A stretch of DNA of 47,303 nt from Actinomycetes bacterium. Its GTDB lineage: Bacteria; Actinomycetota; Acidimicrobiia; Acidimicrobiales; RAAP-2. The notes under the pieces were generated by a model. It was given only the letters and a program-made list of their open reading frames with translations, was not told the DNA's origin and ran no database searches. The position numbers and the translations under genes were made by a program. Position 1 is the stretch's first letter; each line of letters starts with the position of its first letter. Shown in pieces: positions 31,824-41,005 of the stretch. The DNA lies in contig JAJYPU010000004.1 in the NCBI GenBank assembly GCA_021795095.1, forward strand, positions 1 through 47,303. Direction: 5' to 3'.

Positions 31824-33457
31824 CAGGAGTTCCTTCCGTTGAGTTCTCGATAGTGCTCGATCAACGCGTTCGTGGAGGAGTCGTGGTTGAGCGCCGGTGC
31901 GTCGTCGGTGAGCTCGGGGACGATCGCACTGGCGAGTGCCTTGCCGAGTTCGACGCCCCACTGGTCAAAAGAATCGATCCCCCAAATCGCGCCCTGCGTG
32001 AAGACCGCGTGCTCGTAGAGCGCGATGAGTGAACCGAGCAGTTTCGGTGTCAAGACGTCTGCGAGCAGGACATTGGTTGGCCGGTTCCCCTCCATGACGC
32101 GGTGCGCGACCACGCGCTCGGGACTGGCGTCGCGACGGACTTCGTCGGCGGTCTTGCCAAAGGCGAGTGCCTCGGCCTGGGCGAAGACGTTCGCGCTCAA
32201 GATGTCGTGGTGGTCCCCGAGGGGGTTCAGGCTCCGTGCGAATCCGATGATGTCGACAGGGATGATCGACGTGCCTTGATGAATGAGTTGATAGAAGCTG
32301 TGCTGGCCGTTGGTGCCGGGCTCACCCCAGTAGACAGGTCCGGTCTGGTAATCAACGGCGGTGCCGTCGAGGGTCACGTGTTTGCCGTTGGACTCCATCG
32401 TCAGCTGCTGGAGGTACGCCGGCAGGCGTTTCAAGTACTGGTCGTAGGGCATGACCCCGACGGTGGTACAGCCGAGGAAATTGCGGTTCCACACCCCGAG
32501 CAGACCCATCAGGACCGGGAGGTTCTCCTCGAAGGGCGCGAGGCGGAAGTGCTCGTCCATCTCGTGGAAACCCGACAGGAGCTCGGCGTAGGCGTCGGGA
32601 CCGATGGCGAGCATCGTCGAGAGCCCGATGGCCGACGTCATCGAGTATCGCCCACCGACCCAGTCCCAGAATCCGAACATGTTCGCGGTGTCGATACCGA
32701 AGGCCGCGACCTGCTCGGCGTTGGTCGACACGGCGACGAAGTGCTTGGCGACGGCCGCGTCGTCACCAAGTCGCTCGAGGAGCCAAGCCCTGGCAGAGTG
32801 CGCGTTGGTGAGCGTCTCCACCGTGGAGAAGGTTTTGGAGGAGATGATGAACAACGTCTCGGCGGCGTCGAGGTCGTGCACCGCCTCGACGAAATCATCA
32901 CTGTCGACGTTGGAGACGAAGCGAAAGGTCAGGTCGCGCTGGCTGTAGTAGCGAAGGGCCTCGTAGGCCATCACCGGTCCAAGGTCCGATCCGCCGATAC
33001 CGATGTTGACGACGTTCTTGATGGATCGGCCGGTGAAGCCTTGCCACTGGCCCGTTCGGACTCGGGTGGCGAAATCGGCCATTCGATCGAGCACTGCGTG
33101 AACCTCGCCGACCACGTCGACGCCGTCTACGACGAGGGACGTCGCGAGGGGCATTCGAAGCGCGACGTGCAAGACGGCGCGGTCTTCGGAGACGTTGATG
33201 TGGTCGCCACGAAACATCGCGTCGCGTCGTTCGGCGAGGTCTGATTCGCGCGCGAGTTGCAGGAGCAGTTCCAACGTCTCGTCGGTGATCCGGTTCTTCG
33301 AGTAGTCCAGATAGATCCCCGCCGCCTGCGCACGAAGGCGGCGGCCGCGTTCGGGGTCATCCTCGAAGAGCTGACGCAGGTGGCGGTGGCCGATGGTCTC
33401 AACGTGGTATTCGAGTGCTCGCCAGGCTGGACGGTCTCGAAGTGGGGTTGGCGTCAC
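31823..33457 (-). CDS. pgi: Glucose-6-phosphate isomerase
   Basis: A 544-residue isomerase between glucose-6-P and fructose-6-[23 protein letters not shown] and the [18 protein letters not shown] signature are intact. First gene of a pgi-gnd-zwf-HAD operon. GTG start with AAGGGA; a minus-strand TACTGT box at 33498-33503 lies about 40 bases upstream. Placing pgi before gnd and zwf suggests fructose-6-P enters the oxidative pentose phosphate route here. Confidence 0.97.
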   Translation of the reverse strand: MTPTPLRDRPAWRALEYHVETIGHRHLRQLFEDDPERGRRLRAQAAGIYLDYSKNRITDETLELLLQLARESDLAERRDAMFRGDHINVSEDRAVLHVALRMPLATSLVVDGVDVVGEVHAVLDRMADFATRVRTGQWQGFTGRSIKNVVNIGIGGSDLGPVMAYEALRYYSQRDLTFRFVSNVDSDDFVEAVHDLDAAETLFIISSKTFSTVETLTNAHSARAWLLERLGDDAAVAKHFVAVSTNAEQVAAFGIDTANMFGFWDWVGGRYSMTSAIGLSTMLAIGPDAYAELLSGFHEMDEHFRLAPFEENLPVLMGLLGVWNRNFLGCTTVGVMPYDQYLKRLPAYLQQLTMESNGKHVTLDGTAVDYQTGPVYWGEPGTNGQHSFYQLIHQGTSIIPVDIIGFARSLNPLGDHHDILSANVFAQAEALAFGKTADEVRRDASPERVVAHRVMEGNRPTNVLLADVLTPKLLGSLIALYEHAVFTQGAIWGIDSFDQWGVELGKALASAIVPELTDDAPALNHDSSTNALIEHYRELNGRNS

Positions 33458-33497
33458 GGTGGTCCCTTCATGGTTGAAGTCGAAGCGTCACGACTCG

Positions 33498-33503
33498 ACA
33501 GTA
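33498..33503 (-). promoter_or_regulatory. Putative -10 box for the pgi operon
   Basis: TACTGT on the minus strand about 40 bases before the pgi GTG. It sits inside an interrupted inverted repeat, GAAGCGT (33482-33488) and ACGCTTC (33521-33527), that might bind a regulator. Weak support. Confidence 0.3.
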
Positions 33504-33555
33504 GAACGAGCGAAGGAGGTACGCTTCACGTCGCTCCGGTAATCGGCCCGCCGGG

Positions 33556-34665
33556 TCACGCGGCGGTCTCCGAGGCGTCGATGGCGTCGAAGTTGTCGGG
33601 TAAGTCCGGTGGCACGTCGAGTCGAGCGACACCGATCCGGTAGTCGTTTAGCCCGTAGTAGACGTCGTAGCGATGGGGCTGGCCGATGTCGTCGCGCCGG
33701 TCGATCCCGGTGGGGAAGACAACGTCCGCCGGCGTAGCGCGAGGTCCGCTCGACGGAGTGGGTGAAAGCAGGGGGGTCGGACTTCGATAGAGGATCTCAC
33801 TGGGGTGCTCCAACGAGAGGATCATGACCCCGGCCGCGTACGTGAGGCGATCGGTGCCGGTCGTCGGGTCCGGGACATCACTCACCCCGTGATAGACGAC
33901 GAGCCAGCCGTGACGACAAATCACCGGCGGGGTGCCACTGCCGATCTTTAGCTGTTCCCAAGGAGACTCGGGCGTCGCGAGTCGGTGGTGCGATGTGAAG
34001 GATAAGAGCTGGGCCGGGTCCATGCCCGAGAAGGGCATCGTGCTGTAGGAGATCCAGATGCATTCGCGATAGTCGTCCACGACGTGACTGCCGTCGGCCG
34101 CGCTGATCTCCTCGGCTCGGGTCCCCGGGAACAGTGGTCGGTGCAGGATGGCGAGCTCTGGCCGGTCGAAGGGATTCGGGATGGCGACGGGAAAGCACGC
34201 GGCGTCCTTGTTGTCGACGCCATCGAATTCGATGTGCTCGAAGGGATCGAAGGTGGCGAGACCAAGTCGTTGCCAAGTGAGCAGGTCCTTAGACATGGCG
34301 AGGGCGATCCGTGGGCCATCGGGGGAAAACGCCGTATAGGTCATCACGTAGTGTCGCAGCGGCTCGACGTAGCTGATTCGAGGGTCCTCACAGCCGCCGC
34401 CGTCGGGGCGTAGCTCGTAGGGCGCCTCCGGTTCAAGCGCGACACCGAGACGCTCGACCCCCCGTGGTTCGCCGTCGTCGTCGAAAACGACCCTCATGAT
34501 GCCGATGCGTGAGTAGTTGCCGGCTGCGACGATGCGAGGGAACAGGTACAGCTCGCCGTCGGGGCCGCGAGCGGCGGCGGGGTTAAGCACGCCTTCGACC
34601 TCGTGGGGGTTTCCCGCCTCGGGCTCGATCACGAGGTCGAGTGGACGCAGGGTGAAGTCACTCAT
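33556..34665 (-). CDS. Glycoside hydrolase family 130-type mannoside phosphorylase
   Basis: A 369-residue five-bladed beta-propeller of the GH130 type. Blocks include LNPAAARGPDGELYLFPRI, GGCEDPRISYVE, VMTYTAFSPDGPRIALA, NKDAACFPV and the late VVYHGVSD. Characterised GH130 enzymes split beta-mannosides with phosphate to release mannose-1-phosphate; some act on mannosyl-glucose or mannosyl-GlcNAc. Its start overlaps the upstream PMM-like HAD gene by 8 bases. No signal peptide, so it acts in the cytoplasm. Linkage specificity cannot be read from sequence. Confidence 0.87.
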   Translation of the reverse strand: MSDFTLRPLDLVIEPEAGNPHEVEGVLNPAAARGPDGELYLFPRIVAAGNYSRIGIMRVVFDDDGEPRGVERLGVALEPEAPYELRPDGGGCEDPRISYVEPLRHYVMTYTAFSPDGPRIALAMSKDLLTWQRLGLATFDPFEHIEFDGVDNKDAACFPVAIPNPFDRPELAILHRPLFPGTRAEEISAADGSHVVDDYRECIWISYSTMPFSGMDPAQLLSFTSHHRLATPESPWEQLKIGSGTPPVICRHGWLVVYHGVSDVPDPTTGTDRLTYAAGVMILSLEHPSEILYRSPTPLLSPTPSSGPRATPADVVFPTGIDRRDDIGQPHRYDVYYGLNDYRIGVARLDVPPDLPDNFDAIDASETAA

Positions 34666-35497
34666 GACGGTCCGCCGGAGCCTTGACCTGCTCGGAGCCG
34701 TCGCCGAGACACGCGATCACCGTCTGGATGACCCGGGCGGTCTCGGCGGGTCCCGAGACGAGGATCGAGTCGACCCCGGAGGCTTGGACCGGGTAGTCGT
34801 TGCCGCCCTCGAAGATGGCGTCGCCGGCGAAGAGCATCTCGTCGACGGTGACGCCTAGCTGCTCGGTGAGCTTCGCGATGCCGTAGGCCTTGTCGATGCC
34901 CGGTTTTGTGATGTCGATCGACGTGGTCCCACCCATGTGGATGGCGAAGTCGGGTAGGAGAGGGGTGAGGATCTCGATGATCTTGGTTCGCTTGGCGAAG
35001 TCGGGGTCCCAGCTCTCCTTCTCGGCGAGGGGGGCTTCTTGGCCGAGTACCGACAAGGTGATCTGACTGCCCCGGTCCTCGATGGCCTCGCCCCACACTT
35101 TGCTGGCGGCGAAGCCGGATTCGTCGAGCGCGTGTTGCAGCGACGTGATGATGGTCTGGCGCTCGTCGTCACTGAAGTTCTCCGCGTACAGTTCGTGCCA
35201 ACCCTCGTCGTAGCGGAAGAATTGCGTTCCGTTGGTCGGCAGCAGGAAGAGTCGCTCGAAATGCTCGTTGCCGTGTAGTTGTGCGAGCAGCTGCTTCTCG
35301 AACTGGGGCCACGCGCCCCCCGAGATCACCGCGACGCTCATCGTTCGCAGCAACGCGGTGAGCAAGGTGGCGATCTCTGCGCCGAGGGGTGACTTGCTCG
35401 GCGCGAGCGTCCCATCCAGGTCGAACACGAAGAGCCGCTTCGTGCGGCGGTTCTCCTCGGTCGAATCCTTCACTTGCTGGTGTGATTTCGTTGGCAC
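34658..35497 (-). CDS. HAD-IIB phosphomannomutase-like protein
   Basis: A 279-residue HAD protein. Motif I is FDLDGTLAPSKSPL; SGGAWPQFEKQLL and the late LFAGDAIFEGGNDYPV resemble the eukaryotic-type phosphomannomutase (PMM) branch of HAD-IIB, in which GGNDY/H is conserved. The motif I has DxD, as needed for mutase or phosphatase. Coupled to GH130, so conversion of Man-1-P to Man-6-P, or its hydrolysis, is likely. GTG start with AAGGGGGG upstream. Mutase versus phosphatase is open. Confidence 0.83.
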   Translation of the reverse strand: MPTKSHQQVKDSTEENRRTKRLFVFDLDGTLAPSKSPLGAEIATLLTALLRTMSVAVISGGAWPQFEKQLLAQLHGNEHFERLFLLPTNGTQFFRYDEGWHELYAENFSDDERQTIITSLQHALDESGFAASKVWGEAIEDRGSQITLSVLGQEAPLAEKESWDPDFAKRTKIIEILTPLLPDFAIHMGGTTSIDITKPGIDKAYGIAKLTEQLGVTVDEMLFAGDAIFEGGNDYPVQASGVDSILVSGPAETARVIQTVIACLGDGSEQVKAPADRHE

Positions 35498-35802
35498 CTG
35501 CGCCCCCCTTGGCGTATCGTTCTTCCGTTGTTTTCGGTCGTGTGTTGCCTCGTGCTCGGCTAGCTCCTTGAGCGTTCAGGCGACTTCATCGGGCCGACAT
35601 CGTTCAATCCCGTAACTCGAGGCCACCGGCTACGCACGGCGACGCTTCAATTCGGCGCAAACAACCCCGTGCCTTCTGCGAACCGCGCATCGGTGATAGT
35701 CGCAGGCTACCGTTCGCGCGTGGTGTTTGGCGTGGCACCCCGTGGTCATCGTTTCGAACTGTGCTCGATCCGCCGCCAACATCGCTTTTGGCGCGCGAAC
35801 TC
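35498..35802. other. 305-base non-coding gap
   Basis: Between the PMM-like HAD gene and the PMI cupin gene. Less GC-rich than its neighbours. The leader of the HAD gene lies at its left end. The only open frame (minus, 35604-35849) has no ribosome binding site and no protein-like composition. I see no other feature. Confidence 0.5.
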
Positions 35803-36171
35803 CTACGCACGACCAAAGTCGTCTTCAAGGCGAACGATGTCGTCTTCACCGAAGTAGGTGCCGGTTTGGATCTCGATGAAGACCACCGGCACGTCCGTGT
35901 GGTTCTCGCATCGGTGTGCCTGACCGATATTGATATCGAGGCTCTGACCAGGTCCTAGCTCGATCGTCTCGCCGTCGAGGATTGCGGTGGCCGTGCCACT
36001 GACGACGAACCAGTGCTCGGCCCGCTTCTCATGGCGTTGGTAACTCAGGCGCTTGTTCGCGTTGACGACGATTCGTTTGACCTTGTGATCGGCCATTGTG
36101 TCGTCCAGTACGGTGAACGATCCCCACGGACGCTCATCGAAGACTCGTCCTTCTGCATCGGTGAGACTCAT
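35803..36171 (-). CDS. Mannose-6-phosphate isomerase, type II cupin domain
   Basis: A 122-residue cupin matching the C-terminal isomerase part of ManC/AlgA-type enzymes: ERPWGSFTVLD, KVKRIVVNANKRLSYQRH, EHWFVVSGTA, and GTYFGEDDIVRLEDDFGR. The His and Glu metal ligands of the cupin are present. It converts mannose-6-P and fructose-6-P. Start at ATG 36171 with GGAGGAG; the in-frame ATG at 36207 is less likely. It stands alone without the nucleotidyltransferase part. Next to the PMM-like HAD and GH130 genes. Confidence 0.9.
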   Translation of the reverse strand: MSLTDAEGRVFDERPWGSFTVLDDTMADHKVKRIVVNANKRLSYQRHEKRAEHWFVVSGTATAILDGETIELGPGQSLDINIGQAHRCENHTDVPVVFIEIQTGTYFGEDDIVRLEDDFGRA

Positions 36172-36405
36172 AGTCCAACTCCTCCATTGGTCGGTCGGTT
36201 GGTTCACGGATCATCGCTGCGTCGATGGCGTCACTACCAGGTCACGGCATCGCCGCGTGCTTGGACCTTACCGGGCTCGTCGCCTCGTCGAGCAAAGGCG
36301 TCCCGGCGATGCCGCAGTCCGCCCGGTACTGCACGACGAGACCTATCGCGACGACGTGGTGTATCACTGCAACATCGGCTGCGCGGTACCGTCCGATCGT
36401 CGACG

Positions 36406-37419
36406 TTACGGTTTAACGAAGCGCAGTGGCGCCATCGCGAAGGAGCTGCCAAGACCGCCCGTGGCTACGAGCACGCAGGTTTGTCGACACGCGACGGTAT
36501 CGCTCGGGTCATAGGGTCGTGTCCCCGCACGGCTCGATACGACGAAGGTGATGCGGCCCGAGCCCGTGACGTCGGTGACGCCAAAGGGTTCGGCGGCGAG
36601 CTCCTTGCCGCAACCGCCTTCGTTGACGTCGGCCGCCGTCGCACACTCGGACATGAAGAACTTCCCGCCAATGTCAAAGCCCCGCACCGTCACGAGCACG
36701 GTCTCGCCACTGTGCAGGTTCGACGCCGGGGTGACGTGCACTACCGGTACGCGGCCGGCTATCCCTCTCGGTCCGAGTTTTCGAGTGACGTCGAGCGCGA
36801 TACGGTTCGCCGAACCGTTGGCGCAGCTCGGTGGGCGAAAGAACGAGGACGCGAAGCTCGACGCCCCCACCGATTGCGCGTGTTGCCACCCGCGGAACGA
36901 GAGGGCCATGCGACGCGGCGCGGGCGAGAAGCCGCACCAGCGCATCTCGACGATGGCCCACGGTTGGTTCGGTGACATGACGATGGGACCCGACGGAATC
37001 GGGAGCGACGGTGACCAGCGGTAGGGCGTCTCGGTGAACGCGAGCGGGCGCCGCGACGACGTGAAGAGGCGGATCGTTGGACGGCCAGACAGCGCGCACG
37101 CGCGCGGCGAGTTGCTCGAGATTGTGATGTCCCCATCGGGGTTGCCCGGTCCGTTGAAGACGACCATCGTCTGTAACTGCGCCGGTGCGCAAATCGGGAT
37201 GGTGGCCCCGCCGGCGCGTTGGGTGACGCCAGGCGAGGTGGCGAGTGGCACGAGCACCGTGATCGCCATCACCGCGCCGAGCCAGATCGCCGTGGCTCGT
37301 CGAGGGAGCCGCACGGACGCGATCGATGACGTCACGTTCGCACCGTTGACCTCACCGACATGACGAGCGTGTGTCCGATCTGCTCCGGTCACTCGACGCA
37401 CGAGTTGGGCGTGTGTCAT
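36406..37419 (-). CDS. Secreted protein with DUF4232-like and neocarzinostatin-like domains
   Basis: A 337-residue exported protein. A membrane/signal segment (RATAIWLGAVMAITVLVPLA) lies at about residues 40-60 after a long basic N-terminus. Next comes a DUF4232-like beta domain (CAPAQLQTMVVFNG to about 220). The last 110 residues (SGETVLVTVRGFDIGGKFF, ECATAADV, GGCGKEL, CRQTCVLVATGG, AMAPLRF) resemble the neocarzinostatin apoprotein fold with its paired cysteines. The start is ATG 37419, overlapping the lipoprotein stop (ATGA); a later GTG (VTSSIAS) would shorten the N-terminus. Function unknown; likely surface binding. Confidence 0.72.
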   Translation of the reverse strand: MTHAQLVRRVTGADRTHARHVGEVNGANVTSSIASVRLPRRATAIWLGAVMAITVLVPLATSPGVTQRAGGATIPICAPAQLQTMVVFNGPGNPDGDITISSNSPRACALSGRPTIRLFTSSRRPLAFTETPYRWSPSLPIPSGPIVMSPNQPWAIVEMRWCGFSPAPRRMALSFRGWQHAQSVGASSFASSFFRPPSCANGSANRIALDVTRKLGPRGIAGRVPVVHVTPASNLHSGETVLVTVRGFDIGGKFFMSECATAADVNEGGCGKELAAEPFGVTDVTGSGRITFVVSSRAGTRPYDPSDTVACRQTCVLVATGGLGSSFAMAPLRFVKP

Positions 37420-38402
37420 GGCTCGACCTCGATAGCCCGTCCGATGTACGGCCCACTGCCTGTGTCTAGTGACCAGGCGAACTTTGCGAGTGACGCCTGG
37501 GTAGATGGTGGAAGCACGAGCTTCATTGCGAAGCGTTCCGATCCGTGGGCCGCCACGGGTGCCGCCCGGGCGCAGTTGAGTGCGAAGGTGCGTACCTCGG
37601 GCTTTGCGCCTTTTACGTTTGGTGCGACGAATATCGCTTCGGTGAAGTTCGGACACGGCGTGAACGCGACCTCGGTCGCGGTCGGATTGTGCAGCGTGAC
37701 CACGTAGGAGAGGGTCGTCCCGGCGGACAATGTGGTCGGCAACGACGCCGTCGCGGTCAGTGACGCGACACTGCCGGGACGCGGTTCGACGACGCCTGGC
37801 GTTGGGGGTCGAACACCGAGTTGGCTCTCGTCGAGACCGCAGGCGACGTCGAGGTGGACGTCAGTGACGCCGGCGCCACCGCCGCCGTGGGGGAGCAGCA
37901 CGCGAATCGTGTTGTACGTTGCCAGACGCTCATTGGCGAGATTTTGCGACTGTGACGGCGAGTTCAGCGCGTTGCAGCCCCCGGACGTCCCGAGGAGTAG
38001 CAGGCCGCTTCGCCCCGTGGCGAGATCGGTTCCGTTCAGACCGCCGAAGTAGGTGCCGTCCTTTCGAACGCGAAGTGGTCGCCACTGGCGTGTTCCCGTC
38101 TGACCTTCGAGGTCGGGATAGCCGCTCAACTGGCACAACGGTCCGGTGTTGGTGAAGACGACGACCGTGAGCTCGTTACCGAGTCCCGCGCCACCCCGGC
38201 CCAGGCGCGTCTCCAAGTGGCTCGAGTGGCACGGCGCCGCAGGGACCAACGTGGTCGTGGTCGTCGTCGTGGTGGTCGTCGGAGAGGCCGTCAGCGCCGA
38301 CCAGGGGACAACACCGCCCGACGGGGCCGCGGTGCCACACGAACTGAGCACCAGGGATGCAACCGTGGCGCCCGCGATACGAACGAGCCCGAGGGCTTTC
38401 AT
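37416..38402 (-). CDS. Lipoprotein with DUF4232-like domain
   Basis: A 328-residue lipoprotein: signal MKALGLVRIAGATVASLVLSSCG with lipobox LSSC (Cys22), then a spacer with a run of ten Thr, then a DUF4232-like domain (CHSSHLETRLGRGGAGLGN, GPLCQLSGYPDLEG) and a C-terminal beta domain (SLTATASLPTTLSAGTTLSY). Cell-envelope location is clear; function unknown. Start at ATG 38402, preceded 6 bases upstream by a TAGGAT box with no ribosome binding site, so probably leaderless. Coupled to the next secreted protein. Confidence 0.8.
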   Translation of the reverse strand: MKALGLVRIAGATVASLVLSSCGTAAPSGGVVPWSALTASPTTTTTTTTTTLVPAAPCHSSHLETRLGRGGAGLGNELTVVVFTNTGPLCQLSGYPDLEGQTGTRQWRPLRVRKDGTYFGGLNGTDLATGRSGLLLLGTSGGCNALNSPSQSQNLANERLATYNTIRVLLPHGGGGAGVTDVHLDVACGLDESQLGVRPPTPGVVEPRPGSVASLTATASLPTTLSAGTTLSYVVTLHNPTATEVAFTPCPNFTEAIFVAPNVKGAKPEVRTFALNCARAAPVAAHGSERFAMKLVLPPSTQASLAKFAWSLDTGSGPYIGRAIEVEP

Positions 38403-38408
38403 GTCCGC

Positions 38409-38414
38409 ATCCTA
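38409..38414 (-). promoter_or_regulatory. -10 box for a leaderless lipoprotein gene
   Basis: TAGGAT on the minus strand ends 6 bases before ATG 38402. One of the clearest leaderless arrangements in the window. Confidence 0.6.
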
Positions 38415-38615
38415 GAGACGTGGCCGACGATGGATCGCGTCCGGTCAAACGGCGACGTCAACTGGGCGAGCGGTGAACGGCCAGCGCACAGATCCCGTGG
38501 TCCGGTCTTGGACGTCGTATGCCACGTGGTCAGCGCGAGGGGACACCGGTTGAGTGGTCCGTTGTCGCACTCCACGTTCCGGGTCCTTCGCCCGCGCGGC
38601 CGTTGGGGCCCGTCG

Positions 38616-39335
38616 TCATGTGGCGGCGAGGTCGCAAGCGTCCGCGAACGCCGCCATCGACGTGAAGGTCCAGCTTGGGGTGACGGCTAACGACGGCGCG
38701 GGTGTCGCGCCCCAGCCCGGTGTGGCGTGACGCCGGTTAATCCATGCCGTGGGGAGCCCAGCCGCCTGGGCGGGCACGTGGTCATGAAAGAGACTCTGTG
38801 CGACGTGCAGTAACCGACCGGCCCCAATTCCCAGCCGTCGGCGCTCCTCGTCGAGTGCCTCGAAGTTCCGCGGTGACGGTTTGTACGATCCGACGTCCTG
38901 TGCGGTGATGATGCTGGTGAAGGTGACACCCAATCGATCGTTCGACCTGGCGAAGGACGCGCGGTCGACGTTGGAGAGGATGATGAGACGGTAGTGAGAC
39001 GCGAGTCGAGCGAGTGCCGCCGCCGAGTCATCGAACGCCGGCCAGTCGGGTACCGAGTCCGCGAGCGCCCTCGCTTCGGCGTCACTCACCGGCACGGCGA
39101 GTTGGTGACCCAGATCTCGCATGGCGCGAGCGAGAATATCGGGGTAGAGGTCCGCGGGGTGGGCGGCTTCGCCAGTCGCCTCGTGACTGGCGTACGCATT
39201 GAGTAACTCCTCGTCGGTCATGGCGACACCGTGTTCATCGGCCCAGCGACGTAGGACGACCGCCATGCCCGTCTCCCAGTCGATGAGCGTTCCGTAACAG
39301 TCGAAACTGAGGGCGTCGAATTCGTTGAGGTTCAT
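38616..39335 (-). CDS. HAD hydrolase, haloacid dehalogenase type II-like
   Basis: A 239-residue HAD protein. Motif I LSFDCYGTLIDWETG gives Asp as nucleophile, motif II LIILSNVDRASF, and the late LLHVAQSLFHDHVPAQAAGLPTAWI is typical of the 2-haloacid dehalogenase group. Start at ATG 39335 with AAGGTG; upstream in-frame codons look non-coding. Distinct from the HAD at 12.3 kb (motif I intact here). Substrate unknown; true dehalogenase activity is uncommon in such genes. Confidence 0.85.
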   Translation of the reverse strand: MNLNEFDALSFDCYGTLIDWETGMAVVLRRWADEHGVAMTDEELLNAYASHEATGEAAHPADLYPDILARAMRDLGHQLAVPVSDAEARALADSVPDWPAFDDSAAALARLASHYRLIILSNVDRASFARSNDRLGVTFTSIITAQDVGSYKPSPRNFEALDEERRRLGIGAGRLLHVAQSLFHDHVPAQAAGLPTAWINRRHATPGWGATPAPSLAVTPSWTFTSMAAFADACDLAAT

Positions 39336-39475
39336 GGTGCACCTTGGGCGAGTGGGACGGTGACTGTCAACCCGGTCAACCGTGCACGGTACCAGAGCGA
39401 TGGTCGCCGACGACACCGCGCGTGACGCTTGTGGCGTACCTGCGGAGCGCCGAGCGTGGCGACTCTCGCTCGGGG

Positions 39476-39481
39476 TACGGT
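39476..39481 (+). promoter_or_regulatory. -10 box for a leaderless GNAT gene
   Basis: TACGGT ends 7 bases before the GTG at 39489, which is also where the protein begins to match the family. Confidence 0.5.
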
Positions 39482-39488
39482 CAGTCGC

Positions 39489-40058
39489 GTGACTGTGCCA
39501 GCCCCCACGTTGGAAACGGACCGCCTGCGACTTCGTCCCTTCGAGGACAGCGACGCGAACGCCCTGTTCGCACTACACAGCAACGCTCGCGTCATGCGTT
39601 ACTGGGACGCGCCGCCCTGGCGTGAGGCGACACGCGCGACGCAGTTCATCGCGGCGTGCCGGCAGATCGCCGAGTCGGGTAGCGGGACGCGCCTGGCGGT
39701 GGAGCGCCGCTCGGACGGTGCGTTCATCGGCTGGTGCGCCTTGACGCGGTGGAACCCCGAGTACCGCAGCGCGTCGATGGGCTACTGCTTAGATGCCGCG
39801 ACGTGGGGTCGCGGTTACGCGACCGAGGCGGGACGGGCGCTGCTGCGGTGGGGATTCAGCGCGCTGGCGCTCAACCGGGTCCAGGCGGAGGCCGATACGC
39901 GCAACGTGGCTTCGGCGCGCGTGCTCGAGAAGCTGGGCTTCGTGCGCGAAGGGACACTACGCGAAGACTGCGTCGTGGACGGTGAGGTCTCGGACTCGTG
40001 GGTGTTCGGTTTAATCAGGCGAGACTGGGAATCGCTGGCGGACCCTGGTATGGCGTGA
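39489..40058 (+). CDS. GNAT N-acetyltransferase, RimJ/RimL type
   Basis: A 189-residue acetyltransferase. ETDRLRLRPFEDSDANAL opens the domain, and GYCLDAATWGRGYATEAGRALL is the acetyl-CoA loop, followed by ADTRNVASARVLEKLGFVREG. RimJ/L-type GNATs acetylate ribosomal protein N-termini or small amines. Start set at GTG 39489; the in-frame codons from 39429 lie before the putative -10 box. Target unknown. Confidence 0.9.
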   Translation: MTVPAPTLETDRLRLRPFEDSDANALFALHSNARVMRYWDAPPWREATRATQFIAACRQIAESGSGTRLAVERRSDGAFIGWCALTRWNPEYRSASMGYCLDAATWGRGYATEAGRALLRWGFSALALNRVQAEADTRNVASARVLEKLGFVREGTLREDCVVDGEVSDSWVFGLIRRDWESLADPGMA

Positions 40059-40194
40059 GACGCAACGTAGGTGAGGCTGAGGCGGTGACGCGGCCGACGT
40101 CGTCAGATAAATCGACGAACTCGGCTGCACGACCGCGTTCCCGCGATTGATACCACGTCCGTTTTGACTATCGGTTACTGGCGTCGCTCGTCGA

Positions 40195-40671
40195 TTACTT
40201 ATCGAGTTCTGCGAGTACCTCGCCGATGATCTTGGTCATCTTGTGGGCCGGGAGTGGTTCGCCCCCCTCGGCCTCGGCCACCTCGCTGGCGAACGCCTCG
40301 ACGGAGTGTGTTCCGCCCACGAGCACGTAACGCAACGCCTCGCCAGTTGCCTCGGCGTCGGTCACGTGCGCGAGTGCAGCAATGACGTCGTGATCGGGGG
40401 ACTCGCCGACCGCGTGGACGACACGCATCGCCTCCTCGCGACCGCTCGCCGTGGAGACGACGGGCTCGCGATCGGGATTCTGCTGCAAGTCCCATTCAGT
40501 GAGTGCCTCGTTGTAACCGCCCTCACCGGGGTGCAGGACTCGAGTCGTCGGTGCGCCGGCGTCGCCAGCCCCATCGCTGGAAGTCTGCTCGGGTACATCG
40601 TCGCCGTCGTGGTGCCGTGTCTCTGGAATTGGCACGACCAGGCTCCCGTCGGGGTTCCGAATGATTTCCAT
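40195..40671 (-). CDS. Hypothetical protein
   Basis: A 158-residue acidic protein. It begins MEIIRNPDGSLVVPIPETRH, then a Gly/Asp-rich disordered stretch to about residue 60. The second half looks helical (EEAMRVVHAVGE, AEATGEALRYVLVGGTHSVEAF, AHKMTKIIGEVLAELDK). Start at ATG 40671 with AAGGGAG; an in-frame ATG 7 codons upstream would place that site inside the gene. No family recognised. Codon use is normal for the region. Confidence 0.7.
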   Translation of the reverse strand: MEIIRNPDGSLVVPIPETRHHDGDDVPEQTSSDGAGDAGAPTTRVLHPGEGGYNEALTEWDLQQNPDREPVVSTASGREEAMRVVHAVGESPDHDVIAALAHVTDAEATGEALRYVLVGGTHSVEAFASEVAEAEGGEPLPAHKMTKIIGEVLAELDK

Positions 40672-41005
40672 ATCGTTTCTCCCTTCGGACATCGCGTGGT
40701 GCCCGCTAGAGCCAACCTACGGGGCGGGGATTGAGATGAAGCCGCCCGTGGCCGATACCGGCTGTGATCTGGGCCAACCCGTCTGGGGCCGTGCACGTCC
40801 TGGGCGCGAACAACGCACGTGTGGGCCCGGTGATCGCGTGTGCGACTTCGCGGAACGGATCGGTTGCAAGCAGGTGCAACTAGTCAAGGTGTGGCGAACA
40901 CGGTCTCAAGGGCATCACGAGGGCGCGATGCGACTGCATCGCGCACCGGATGCTGCGGAGCGCAATCGCCTGGACCGCGGCGCGTCGATCACGACGACAC
41001 CTCTG
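40672..41005. other. 334-base non-coding gap
   Basis: Holds the leader of the hypothetical gene on its left and a strong hairpin (40923-40944). A plus-strand open frame crosses it but continues antisense through the acetyltransferase and lacks a ribosome binding site. Nothing else seen. Confidence 0.45.
40923..40944 (-). terminator. 9-bp hairpin downstream of the hexapeptide acetyltransferase
   Basis: GCGCGATGC and GCATCGCGC pair perfectly around a 4-base loop, 62 bases after the acetyltransferase stop. No T-run. The strongest hairpin in the right half of the window; a candidate U-less terminator. Confidence 0.45.

Noticed and set aside
35604..35849. An 81-codon minus-strand open frame in the gap before the PMI gene
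   Set aside because: No ribosome binding site, overlaps the 3' end of the PMI gene and has no protein-like pattern.
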